Under the pieces are notes generated by a model that was not told the DNA's origin, did no database searches, and saw only the letters and a program-made list of their open reading frames with translations. 64,000 nucleotides of DNA from Streptomyces tanashiensis. Its GTDB lineage: Bacteria; Actinomycetota; Actinomycetes; Streptomycetales; Streptomycetaceae. The stretch covers positions 1 to 64,000 of the forward strand of contig NZ_BMRZ01000005.1 of assembly GCF_014648895.1 (NCBI RefSeq), in the 5' to 3' direction. Below, piece by piece: positions 53,290 to 61,204 of this stretch (positions are counted from its first letter, which is position 1; each line of letters starts with the position of its first letter). The translations under genes were made by a program, and so were the position numbers.

Positions 53290-54687
53290 GTGACGATCCG
53301 CGAATTCAAGATGCCCGACGTGGGCGAAGGCCTGACCGAGGCCGAGATCCTCAAGTGGTACGTCCAGCCCGGTGACACGGTCGAGGACGGACAGATCGTG
53401 TGCGAGGTCGAGACGGCCAAGGCCGCGGTCGAGCTGCCGATCCCGTTCGACGGCACGGTCCACGAGCTGCTGTTCCCCGAGGGCACGACGGTCGACGTCG
53501 GCCAGGTCATCATCTCGGTGAACGTGGGCGGCGGCGCCGCTCCCGAGGCGCCGGCGGCCCCCGCCGCCGTCGCGGCCCCGGAGCCGGTCGCCGCGCCGGC
53601 GCCGGCCGCCGAGCCCGAGCCGGAGGGCCGCCAGCCGGTCCTGGTCGGCTACGGCGTGGCCGCGAGCTCCACCAAGCGCCGCGCGCGCAAGGCGGCGCCG
53701 ACGGCCGTCGCCCCGGCCGCCCCGGCGGTCGTGCCCGAGCAGCTGAACGGCCACGCGCCGGCCGGCCCCCGGCCGCTGGCCAAGCCGCCGGTCCGGAAGC
53801 TCGCCAAGGACCTCGGCGTCGACCTGGCGTCGGTCACCCCGACCGGCCCGGACGGCATCATCACCCGCGAGGACGTCCACCGCGCGGCGGCCCCGGCGCC
53901 CGCTCCGGTCGTCGAGGCCCCGGCGCCCGTGGCGGCTCCGGCCCCGGTCGCGGCGCCCGCCGTGGCGACGGCCGTGGCGTCCGACGCCCGGGAGACCCGT
54001 GTGCCCATCAAGGGCGTACGGAAGGCCACGGCGGCGGCGATGGTCGGTTCGGCCTTCACCGCGCCGCACGTCACCGAGTTCGTGACCTTCGACATCACGC
54101 GCACGATGAAGCTGGTCGAGGAGCTCAAGGCCGACAAGGACATGGCGGGCCTGCGGGTCAACCCGCTGCTCCTCATCGCCAAGGCGGTCCTGGTCGCGGT
54201 CAAGCGCAACCCGGAGATCAACGCGGCCTGGGACGAGGCGGCGCAGGAGATCGTCCTCAAGCACTACGTGAACCTGGGCATCGCCGCGGCCACCCCGCGC
54301 GGTCTGATCGTGCCGAACATCAAGGACGCGCACGCCCAGACCCTGCCCGAGCTCTCGAAGTCCCTGAGCGAGCTCGTCGCCACCGCCCGCGAGGGGAAGA
54401 CGACCCCGGCGGCGATGCAGGGCGGCACCTTCACCATCACCAACGTCGGCGTCTTCGGCGTCGACACCGGTACGCCCATCCTGAACCCCGGCGAGTCCGC
54501 GATCCTCGCGGTCGGTGCGATCAAGCTCCAGCCGTGGGTCCACAAGGGCAAGGTGAAGCCGCGCCAGGTCACCACGCTGGCCCTCTCCTTCGACCACCGC
54601 CTGGTCGACGGCGAGCTCGGCTCCAAGTTCCTGGCGGACATCGCCGCGATCCTGGAGCAGCCGAAGAGGCTCATCACCTGGGCGTAG
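53290..54687 (+). CDS. bkdC: Branched-chain 2-oxoacid dehydrogenase E2, lipoyl acyltransferase (copy 2)
   Basis: A 465-residue acyltransferase: lipoyl domain (residues 1-80, Lys44 in ETAKA), Ala/Pro-rich linker, subunit-binding domain (about 165-200), second Ala/Pro linker and catalytic domain with SFDHRLVDGELG. It starts 10 bases beyond bkdB, with GAGGAGAG as Shine-Dalgarno sequence spanning the bkdB stop. As in the first operon, no E3 gene follows. A parS site and a hairpin lie immediately downstream. Confidence 0.95.
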   Translation: MTIREFKMPDVGEGLTEAEILKWYVQPGDTVEDGQIVCEVETAKAAVELPIPFDGTVHELLFPEGTTVDVGQVIISVNVGGGAAPEAPAAPAAVAAPEPVAAPAPAAEPEPEGRQPVLVGYGVAASSTKRRARKAAPTAVAPAAPAVVPEQLNGHAPAGPRPLAKPPVRKLAKDLGVDLASVTPTGPDGIITREDVHRAAAPAPAPVVEAPAPVAAPAPVAAPAVATAVASDARETRVPIKGVRKATAAAMVGSAFTAPHVTEFVTFDITRTMKLVEELKADKDMAGLRVNPLLLIAKAVLVAVKRNPEINAAWDEAAQEIVLKHYVNLGIAAATPRGLIVPNIKDAHAQTLPELSKSLSELVATAREGKTTPAAMQGGTFTITNVGVFGVDTGTPILNPGESAILAVGAIKLQPWVHKGKVKPRQVTTLALSFDHRLVDGELGSKFLADIAAILEQPKRLITWA

Positions 54688-54702
54688 CGGGCGGGTTCGT
54701 CC

Positions 54703-54716
54703 GTTTCACGTGAAAC
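54703..54716. promoter_or_regulatory. parS site (ParB binding), perfect consensus
   Basis: GTTTCACGTGAAAC, exact parS palindrome, 15 bases after the bkdC stop, its last bases overlapping the following terminator arm. Confidence 0.93.
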
Positions 54717-54748
54717 ATCCGGCGGTGGCTCATGCCACCGCCGGATGT
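54715..54748 (+). terminator. Terminator of the second bkd operon
   Basis: Perfect 15-bp arms (54715-54729 and 54734-54748), 4-base loop. Confidence 0.88.
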
Positions 54749-54762
54749 CTACGTTGGGGGAC

Positions 54763-55233
54763 ATGGAGCTGCTTCTCGAACCCCCGCACGGCGCCGGGCC
54801 CGTACGTCTCGGCATGACCCTCGACCAGGCGGTGGCGGCCGTCTCCCCCTGGGGCGAGCCCCGGGTGCGCACCCGGCCGAACCGCGTCCTGGTGACGGTC
54901 TCGGCCGCCTGCGACGGGGTCGGCGTCCAGGTGCTCCTGGAGGAGCGGGACACGGTCACGGCCGTGGAGCTGTGGTGGCCGGGCGAAGGGCGGCAGAGCT
55001 CGACGCGGGTCCTCCTGGGTCAGGTGGATGTGTTCCGTACCCCCGCCGACGAGTTGCTGAAGGGGCTCCCGGCGCACGACGCCGACGGTGAGGACCCGTT
55101 CGTCCCGGGTCTCTCGCTCGGCTTCACCCGCCGCACCTCCCAGGAGGTCCCGCGCCGCCCCGACGGCCTTCCGCTCGGCTTCACCTCCGTGCTCGTCGGC
55201 GGCGCGGACTACTACGACCACCGCCTCCGGTAG
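54763..55233 (+). CDS. Hypothetical protein
   Basis: A 156-residue soluble protein I do not recognise. It begins MELLLEPPHGAGPVRLGMTLDQAV, reminiscent of short domains that place a sequence near RLGMT in small stress or cell-wall proteins, but the assignment is weak. The ATG at 54763 is preceded by TTGGGGG; an ATG at 54745 would lie within the terminator hairpin and is not preferred. It stands alone between the second bkd operon and a GntR gene on the same strand. Confidence 0.65.
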   Translation: MELLLEPPHGAGPVRLGMTLDQAVAAVSPWGEPRVRTRPNRVLVTVSAACDGVGVQVLLEERDTVTAVELWWPGEGRQSSTRVLLGQVDVFRTPADELLKGLPAHDADGEDPFVPGLSLGFTRRTSQEVPRRPDGLPLGFTSVLVGGADYYDHRLR

Positions 55234-55292
55234 GCGGTCCAGGATGCGGACGTGACTGCCTGTTGCACCTCTGTTGTATCTATTCTGTGCGC

Positions 55293-55967
55293 ATGCCATC
55301 AGCGCCAGCCGGTCCCGCCCCCCAGCCCACCAAGCAGCCACCCGCCGCCGATCGCGTCTACATGCACGTCAAGCAGGCCGTGCTCGACCGGCGCTACGAG
55401 GGAGGGACCCTCCTCACCGAGGGCGAACTCGCCCAGGCCGTGGGAGTGTCCAGGACCCCCGTCCGCGAGGCGCTGCTCAAGCTGGAGATGGAAGGGCTGC
55501 TGAAGCTCTACCCGAAGAAGGGCGCCCTCGTCCTCGCCGTCTCCGCGCAGGAGATCGCCGACGTCGTCGAGACCCGGCTGCTCGTCGAGGAGTTCGCCGT
55601 CCGCCGGGCCGTGCCCGCGCCCGCCCCGCTGATCGCCCGCCTGGAAGAGCTCCTGGAGGAGCAGAAGCGGCGCGCCGAGGCCGGGGACCTCGCCGAGGTC
55701 GCCGTCACCGACCGCTGCTTCCACGCCGAGATCGTCAAGCACGCCGGCAACCAGATCCTCTCCCGCCTCTACGACCAGCTCCGCGACCGCCAGCTGCGCA
55801 TGGGCGTCGCCGTGATGCAGTCCCAGCCCGACCGCGTCGCCAAGAACATCACCGAGCACGCCGAGATCCTCGACCGCATCAAGGCCGGCGACGTCGAGGG
55901 CGCCGCCCACTGCGTCCGCCAGCACCTCAGCTGGGTCAAGGTCCTGGTCCGGGGTGAGGACCGGTGA
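55293..55967 (+). CDS. GntR-family regulator (FCD domain)
   Basis: A 224-residue regulator. Winged helix-turn-helix (about residues 20-80; LTEGELAQAVGVSRTPVREALLKLE) and a C-terminal FCD ligand domain (about 90-215) with metal-binding His residues in the CFHAEI and TEHAEI helices. The start ATG at 55293 is 6 bases downstream of TATTCT, a -10-like element at 55281-55286, so a leaderless transcript is possible. Its stop overlaps the MFS transporter start, implying it controls that transporter. Confidence 0.9.
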   Translation: MPSAPAGPAPQPTKQPPAADRVYMHVKQAVLDRRYEGGTLLTEGELAQAVGVSRTPVREALLKLEMEGLLKLYPKKGALVLAVSAQEIADVVETRLLVEEFAVRRAVPAPAPLIARLEELLEEQKRRAEAGDLAEVAVTDRCFHAEIVKHAGNQILSRLYDQLRDRQLRMGVAVMQSQPDRVAKNITEHAEILDRIKAGDVEGAAHCVRQHLSWVKVLVRGEDR

Positions 55968-57274
55968 ACAGCTCCTACGGATCGGCCGTCACCCTCCCCG
56001 GAGATCCGCCCGGCGGCCGCCGCGCCGCCCTCGTCTGGGGCGTCGGCGTCGCCGTCTACTTCGTCGCCGTCATCTTCCGCACGTCCCTGGGCGTCGCCGG
56101 GCTCGACGCCGCCGACCGCTTCGACGTCAACGCCTCCGCCCTCTCCACCTTCTCCATCCTCCAGCTGCTCGTCTACGCCGGCATGCAGATACCCGTCGGC
56201 CTCATGGTCGACCGGCTCGGCACCAAGAAGGTCCTGGCCCTCGGCGTCGTGCTCTTCACCGTCGGCCAGCTGGGCTTCGCGCTCTCCCCCTCGTACGGCA
56301 CGGCCCTCGCCTCCCGCGCCCTCCTCGGCTGCGGCGACGCCATGACCTTCATCAGCGTCCTGCGGCTCGGCAGCCGCTGGTTCCCCGCCCGGCGCGGTCC
56401 GCTCATCGGCCAGGTCGCCGCCCTCTTCGGCATGGCCGGGAACCTGGTCTCCACCGTCTTCATCGCCCGCGCCCTGCACGGCCTCGGCTGGACGACCACC
56501 TTCGTCGGCAGCTCCCTCGCGGGCGTCGTCGTCCTCGTCCTGCTGCTGCTCCTCCTCAAGGACCACCCCGAGGGGTACGAGCCGGAGCCGGCCACGCACG
56601 CGGGTGCCGCCTTCGTCCGCCGCCAGATCGCCCAGTCCTGGCGCGAGCCCGGCACCCGGCTCGGCATGTGGGTGCACTTCACCACCCAGTTCCCGGCCAT
56701 GGTGTTCCTGCTGCTCTGGGGCATGCCGTACCTCGTCGAGGCACAGGGCCTGTCCCGGTCCACCGCCGGGACGCTGCTCACCCTCGTCGTGCTGTCCAAC
56801 ATGGTCGTCGGCCTCGCGTACGGGCAGATCATCGCCCGCCACCACGCGGCCCGCGCCCCGCTCGCCCTCGGTACGGTCGCGGCCACCGCCCTGCTGTGGG
56901 CGACCACCCTCGCCTACCCCGGCGACCACGCGCCGATGTGGCTGCTCGTCACCCTCTGCCTGGTCCTCGGCGCCTGCGGACCGGCCTCGATGATCGGCTT
57001 CGACTTCGCCCGCCCGGCCAACCCGCCGGAGCGTCAGGGCACCGCCTCGGGCATCGTCAACATGGGCGGTTTCGTCGCCTCGATGACGACACTGCTCGCC
57101 GTCGGCGTGCTCCTCGACGCGACCGGCGACAACTACCGGATCGCGTTCTCCTCGGTCTTCGTCCTGGAGGCCCTCGGCATCGTGCAGATCCTGCGCCTCA
57201 AGGCCCGCACCCACCGCAGGGAACGGGAACGGCTCGTCGCCAGCCGCGTCGAGGCCGTGCACGTACCCGTCTGA
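55964..57274 (+). CDS. MFS transporter
   Basis: A 436-residue major facilitator with about twelve helices in two six-helix halves. Motifs GLMVDRLGTKKVL (loop 2-3) and FDFARPANPPERQGTASGIVNMGGF (late helices) are typical. The substrate is unknown. The GTG at 55964 overlaps the GntR stop, so the pair is translationally coupled. It ends 4 bases before a convergent gene. Confidence 0.92.
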   Translation: MNSSYGSAVTLPGDPPGGRRAALVWGVGVAVYFVAVIFRTSLGVAGLDAADRFDVNASALSTFSILQLLVYAGMQIPVGLMVDRLGTKKVLALGVVLFTVGQLGFALSPSYGTALASRALLGCGDAMTFISVLRLGSRWFPARRGPLIGQVAALFGMAGNLVSTVFIARALHGLGWTTTFVGSSLAGVVVLVLLLLLLKDHPEGYEPEPATHAGAAFVRRQIAQSWREPGTRLGMWVHFTTQFPAMVFLLLWGMPYLVEAQGLSRSTAGTLLTLVVLSNMVVGLAYGQIIARHHAARAPLALGTVAATALLWATTLAYPGDHAPMWLLVTLCLVLGACGPASMIGFDFARPANPPERQGTASGIVNMGGFVASMTTLLAVGVLLDATGDNYRIAFSSVFVLEALGIVQILRLKARTHRRERERLVASRVEAVHVPV

Positions 57275-57278
57275 GGGA

Positions 57279-58106
57279 TCAGCGGGGCGTCACCGCGATG
57301 TTGTCCAGGATCGCCGCGGCCAGCCCGGCGTCGCCCTCGGTCTTGACCCGGTCGGCCACCTCGGCCGGCCGGACCCGGCCGCAGGCCAGGCGCACGAACG
57401 TCTCCCAGTCCGTCGCCAGCGTCACCGCGGGGCCGAGCGACGGCGCGCCGTCGATCGAACCGCGGCCCTCCGCGTCGACCCGTACCGTCCGCAGGAACTC
57501 CACCGGACCGGTCACGTCGAGCACCACCGCCGACGACGCGGGCGCCCCGGCGTCCTTCGCGACCACGTCCGGCAGCGCCTCCAGGAGCACGTCCCGGGCC
57601 ACCAGCGCACCGGCCGAATCCAGGTTGCCCGGCACACCGAGCGCCGCCCGCAGGTCCTGCTCGTGCACCCACACGTCGAAGGCACGGTCCCGGTAGGCCA
57701 GTTCCAGGGTCTGCTCGGCGCCGAGGGGAGCGCGGATCAGATGCTCGGGGGAGCGGTTCTCGTTGCGCAGCTGACGGGCCCGCCGGATCAGGATGTACTC
57801 CAGCTCCGAGGTCATCTCCGGGGCGGTGTGGTGCCGCCGCACATCGACCTGGACCTCCATGTAGCGGGCGAAGTCACTGCGTACGTGGTACAGGTCGCGC
57901 GGCAGGGAGTGGATCGGCCGGGGGTCGCCGAGCATCTCCGTCTCCATGCCGATCACATGGGACACGATGTCCCGCACCGACCAGCCGATGCACGGTGTCG
58001 GCCGGTTCCACTCGCCCTCCACGAGCGGCTGCACCAGCTCGGCTATCGCCTCGATGGAGTGGGTCCAGGCGTCGGCGTAGTTCTGGAGGCTGGGATGGAC
58101 GGTCAC
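57279..58106 (-). CDS. Maleylpyruvate isomerase / mycothiol-enzyme family protein (TIGR03083)
   Basis: A 275-residue protein of the DinB/mycothiol-dependent group. The N-terminal four-helix bundle (about residues 5-130) has CIGWSVRDIVSHVIGMETEM with a conserved His, and further His residues at typical positions. Such enzymes use mycothiol or a metal in isomerisation or detoxification. The ATG at 58106 has an AG-rich stretch upstream. The true substrate is unknown. It is divergent from the nitrilase-family gene over about 150 bases. Confidence 0.82.
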   Translation of the reverse strand: MTVHPSLQNYADAWTHSIEAIAELVQPLVEGEWNRPTPCIGWSVRDIVSHVIGMETEMLGDPRPIHSLPRDLYHVRSDFARYMEVQVDVRRHHTAPEMTSELEYILIRRARQLRNENRSPEHLIRAPLGAEQTLELAYRDRAFDVWVHEQDLRAALGVPGNLDSAGALVARDVLLEALPDVVAKDAGAPASSAVVLDVTGPVEFLRTVRVDAEGRGSIDGAPSLGPAVTLATDWETFVRLACGRVRPAEVADRVKTEGDAGLAAAILDNIAVTPR

Positions 58107-58261
58107 GGGACCCCTCGGCGGTTCTTCGGTGCGCGGGCTGAAAACACGACTGGGTGGGAGGCTCGGACGCTAAGTTACGCTGCCCGAAGGCACCCCGGCA
58201 GTGCTTTCGTGTGACGATCGTAGGCCGGTGTTGACGGCTCGAATGCCAGGACGGTGGTAGT

Positions 58262-59065
58262 GTGCGCGCCTCGCTGATCCAGATCGCGGTAGACCCGGAC
58301 GAACCGGTCGACGCCCGTCGCGCCCGCGCGGCGCGTCTCGTACGGGAGGAATCCGGCCACGCCGACCTCGTCGTCCTGCCGGAACTGTGGACCGTCGGCG
58401 CCTTCGCGTCCGACCTCTTCGCCGCCGAGTCCGAGCCGCTGAACGGCCCCACCCACCGGGCGATGGCCGCCGCCGCCCGCGACGCCGGGGTCTGGCTGCA
58501 CGCCGGCTCCTTCGTCGAGGCGGAGGCCGGCGCCCTCTACAACACCTCGCTCGTCCTCTCCCCCGACGGCGAACTCGCCGCCTCCTACCGGAAGATCCAC
58601 CGCTTCGGCTTCGACAAGGGCGAAGCCGTGATGATGGCCGCCGGCGAGGACCTCGTCACCGTCGACCTGCCGCACCTCACGGTCGGCGTCGGCACCTGCT
58701 ACGACCTGCGCTTCCCCGAACTCTTCCGCGGCCTCGTCGACGCGGGCGCCCAGGCCTTCGTCGTCCCGGCCGGCTGGCCCGCCCTCCGCCGCGCCCACTG
58801 GACCCTCCTGGCCCGCGCCCGCGCCGTCGAGAACCAGGCGTACGTCCTCGCCTGCGGCACCGCCGGCACCCACGCGGGCGTGGAGCAGGCCGGACACTCG
58901 ATCGTCGTCGACCCCTGGGGCGAGACCCTCGCGGAGGCCGGCCCGGACGAGGAGATCCTGCGGGTCGTCCTCGACCCGGCGAAGGTCCGGACGACCCGGG
59001 AGCAGTTCCCGGCGCTGAAGGACCGGGTCCTCGGCATCGCACCACCGCGCACCCGGCGCGCCTGA
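58262..59065 (+). CDS. Carbon-nitrogen hydrolase (nitrilase superfamily)
   Basis: A 267-residue amidase-like enzyme of the nitrilase fold. The catalytic triad is Glu in VVLPELW (about residue 41), Lys in YRKIHRF (about 112) and Cys in TCYDLRFPE (about 146). Its closest general role is omega-amidase or deaminated glutathione amidase, clearing damaged metabolites. The GTG at 58262 has a weak ribosome site. A 41-bp tandem repeat begins immediately after the stop. Confidence 0.92.
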   Translation: MRASLIQIAVDPDEPVDARRARAARLVREESGHADLVVLPELWTVGAFASDLFAAESEPLNGPTHRAMAAAARDAGVWLHAGSFVEAEAGALYNTSLVLSPDGELAASYRKIHRFGFDKGEAVMMAAGEDLVTVDLPHLTVGVGTCYDLRFPELFRGLVDAGAQAFVVPAGWPALRRAHWTLLARARAVENQAYVLACGTAGTHAGVEQAGHSIVVDPWGETLAEAGPDEEILRVVLDPAKVRTTREQFPALKDRVLGIAPPRTRRA

Positions 59066-59311
59066 GCTTTCACCGGGCGCGCCTGACCCCCGTCGAGTGC
59101 GCCCGCGCTTTCGCCGGGCGCGCCTGACCCCCGTCGAGTGCGCCCGCGCTTTCGCCGGGCGCGCCTGACCCCCGTCGGGTGGGCCCGCGCTTTCGCCGGG
59201 TGCGCCTGACCTCCGCTGGGTGCGCCCGCGCTTTCACCGGGCGCGCCTGACCCCCACCGGGCCCGTCCGAGCTCTGGCAAGGTGCGCCCGGCTCCCACCT
59301 GGCGCGCCCGA
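59066..59311 (+). repeat. 41-bp tandem-repeat array
   Basis: Units begin GCTTTC at 59066, 59107, 59148, 59189 and 59230, with a degenerate unit at 59271, exactly 41 bases apart. Units two and three are almost identical. The period is not a multiple of three, so the array is not a coding repeat. It fills most of the gap between the nitrilase-family gene and the SUKH gene. A minus-strand open frame through it encodes only Arg/Ala-rich repeats and is not called. Confidence 0.92.
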
Positions 59312-59360
59312 GCCCCCCACCCGGCGCGCCCGAGCCCCCTCCCGAGAGGCCCGCATCCTC

Positions 59361-60506
59361 GTGAACGACCGTGACAAGGCGGCGGTCGCCGCCTTCGCCG
59401 CGCTCTTCGGCCCGCCGCCCGAGGCACCCGCCGCACCCGCACCGCCCGTCGACTGGGACGCGGTCGAGGAGTGGCTCGGCCTGCGCCTGCCCGCCGACTA
59501 CAAGGCGATCGCCGACGTGTACGGCCCGCTCGACATCGGCGAACGGCTCTGGCTGCACACCCCGTTCGCCGGCACCGCGCGCCTGTTCTCCTACGGCGGC
59601 TTCGTCGAGGAGGGCCGCCGCGACGCCCCCGGCGTCCTCCCCTTCGGCGCCACCCGCATGTCCGACACCCTCTACTGGGACACCACCGCCTCCGACGACC
59701 CGGACCAGTGGCCCGTCGTCGTCCACGTGCGGAACCTCGCGAACGCGGGCAAGGACCCCTGGCTCCGCCCCGGCACCACCCTCCTGCCCACCCTCACCGG
59801 CTTCGTCGCCGACGGCCTGCGCCCGGACCTCGCCCGCAGCGGCCTCGCCGGCGGCGACCTGTCAGCCTGGACCCCGCCGCCCCGGCGCCCCGAACCCACC
59901 CCCGCACAGCGGGCGGCCCTCGCCGGCGACGGCACCGGCCTCGACACCCTCACCGCCCTGCTGCCCCCGCCCCCCACCCCCCGCCTCGGCGAACAGAGCT
60001 GGGAGTGGCTGTACGCACGCCTCGGCACCCGCCTCCCCACCGAGTACGTCCGCCTGATGGAGACGTACGGCGCCGGGGAGTGGTGCCAGTGGCTGCGCTT
60101 CAGCTTCCCGCTGGGCACGGGGAAGTACGACCTCGCGCCCTGGGCGGAGTGGTACGGCGAGACCTACCGCGGCCACCGGGACAACTTCCCCGAGTTCCAT
60201 CCGCTGGCCGCGTGGCCCGAGCAGGACGGGCTGTTCGCCTTCGCCGACTCCATCGACGGCGACCAGCTGTGCTGGCTCACCGAGGGCGACACCCCCGACG
60301 ACTGGCCGCTGATCGTCGTCCCGCGCCACGCCCGCCAGGGCCCGCCGCTCTCCGGCACCCTCACCGGGACCCTCCTCGCCTGGCTGCGCGGCGAACTCCG
60401 CACCGAGGGCCTCCCCAGCCTCGTACACCCCCACGAGGACCCGCTGGACGTCATCGATTTCGAGCCGTACGGAGAGGACGGAGACGAGGGAGAGGAGACC
60501 GACTAG
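59361..60506 (+). CDS. Double SUKH/SMI1-KNR4 domain protein
   Basis: A 381-residue protein with two tandem SMI1/KNR4-like domains (about residues 30-185 and 225-370). Both have the typical W-x-x-x-E...LP..Y start (VEEWLGLRLPADYKAI and WLYARLGTRLPTEYVRLM). SUKH proteins are often immunity proteins against secreted toxins, but here no toxin gene is adjacent, so a regulatory role is also possible. The GTG at 59361 is favoured with GAGAGG upstream; the open frame further upstream enters the repeat array. It ends with an acidic tail. Confidence 0.82.
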   Translation: MNDRDKAAVAAFAALFGPPPEAPAAPAPPVDWDAVEEWLGLRLPADYKAIADVYGPLDIGERLWLHTPFAGTARLFSYGGFVEEGRRDAPGVLPFGATRMSDTLYWDTTASDDPDQWPVVVHVRNLANAGKDPWLRPGTTLLPTLTGFVADGLRPDLARSGLAGGDLSAWTPPPRRPEPTPAQRAALAGDGTGLDTLTALLPPPPTPRLGEQSWEWLYARLGTRLPTEYVRLMETYGAGEWCQWLRFSFPLGTGKYDLAPWAEWYGETYRGHRDNFPEFHPLAAWPEQDGLFAFADSIDGDQLCWLTEGDTPDDWPLIVVPRHARQGPPLSGTLTGTLLAWLRGELRTEGLPSLVHPHEDPLDVIDFEPYGEDGDEGEETD

Positions 60507-60517
60507 CCGGGCCGAGG

Positions 60518-61126
60518 TCAGTACTGGGACTCGGTCCAGAAGTGGGTCACGCGGGAGAGCCCGGCCCTCACCGCGCCGGCCCGCGTCAGCGCCGAGCGGT
60601 CCACACCCGCGAAGATCAGGGCGAGGGACAGGTCCCCGCCCTCGGCGCGCCCGTCGACGTGCACGGAGAGCCGGCGGCCCTTGCCCCGCCCGCTCTCGCG
60701 GACGGTGATCCTGACGCCGGGGTCCTCGTCGTCCGCCGCGCGGCTCAGGACGTGGCCGCGCTTGTCCAGGGCCGCGAGCCGGTAGTGGTCGCCCGCGTAC
60801 CGCATCTCCAGGGCACGCTGCTCCAGGGTGGCGCCGAAACGGTTCCGCGTCACGTACACGATCCGGTCGCCGACCCGCAGCGTGGACCGGTTCAGGCCGG
60901 GCAGCCTCATCCCCTCGACGTGCATCCCGCGCGCCTCGAACGAGGCGGTCGGCAGCCGCCCGCCGCGCACCTCCGAGACGAGCGACTCGGGAGAGGTACG
61001 GGGGAGGGGACAGGTCAGCGTGATCTCGCCGAACTCCGGCGAGACCCCCTTCCAACCCGCCCGGTGGTCGTGCCGGTTCCCCTCCTTCCACGCCCGGAGG
61101 TCGAACGGCGTGACGTGCGTGTGCAT
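60518..61126 (-). CDS. Hypothetical protein
   Basis: A 202-residue soluble protein I do not recognise. It begins MHTHVTPFDLRAWKEGNRHDHRAGW, has no signal peptide or membrane helix, and contains several short beta-prone stretches (RLPTASFEARGMHVEGM, DRIVYVTRNRFGAT). No catalytic motif is clear. It is convergent with the double SUKH gene, 11 bases apart. The ATG at 61126 is preceded by an AGGAG-like stretch (AGCAGGAGTC). Codon use matches its neighbours. Confidence 0.7.
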   Translation of the reverse strand: MHTHVTPFDLRAWKEGNRHDHRAGWKGVSPEFGEITLTCPLPRTSPESLVSEVRGGRLPTASFEARGMHVEGMRLPGLNRSTLRVGDRIVYVTRNRFGATLEQRALEMRYAGDHYRLAALDKRGHVLSRAADDEDPGVRITVRESGRGKGRRLSVHVDGRAEGGDLSLALIFAGVDRSALTRAGAVRAGLSRVTHFWTESQY

Positions 61127-61204
61127 GGGGATGTGACTCCTGCTCGGTCGAAGGGATCGGCTCCGTGCGCTGATGCCCGGAGGCCGGACGCTGATGCCCG
61201 GATG

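Noticed and set aside
59066..59311. 41-bp array considered as CRISPR
   Set aside because: Units are contiguous without unique spacers and no cas gene is present.
59070..59726. Minus-strand open frame through the 41-bp repeats
   Set aside because: It depends on repeat composition, conflicts with the SUKH gene on the plus strand and has no recognisable domain.
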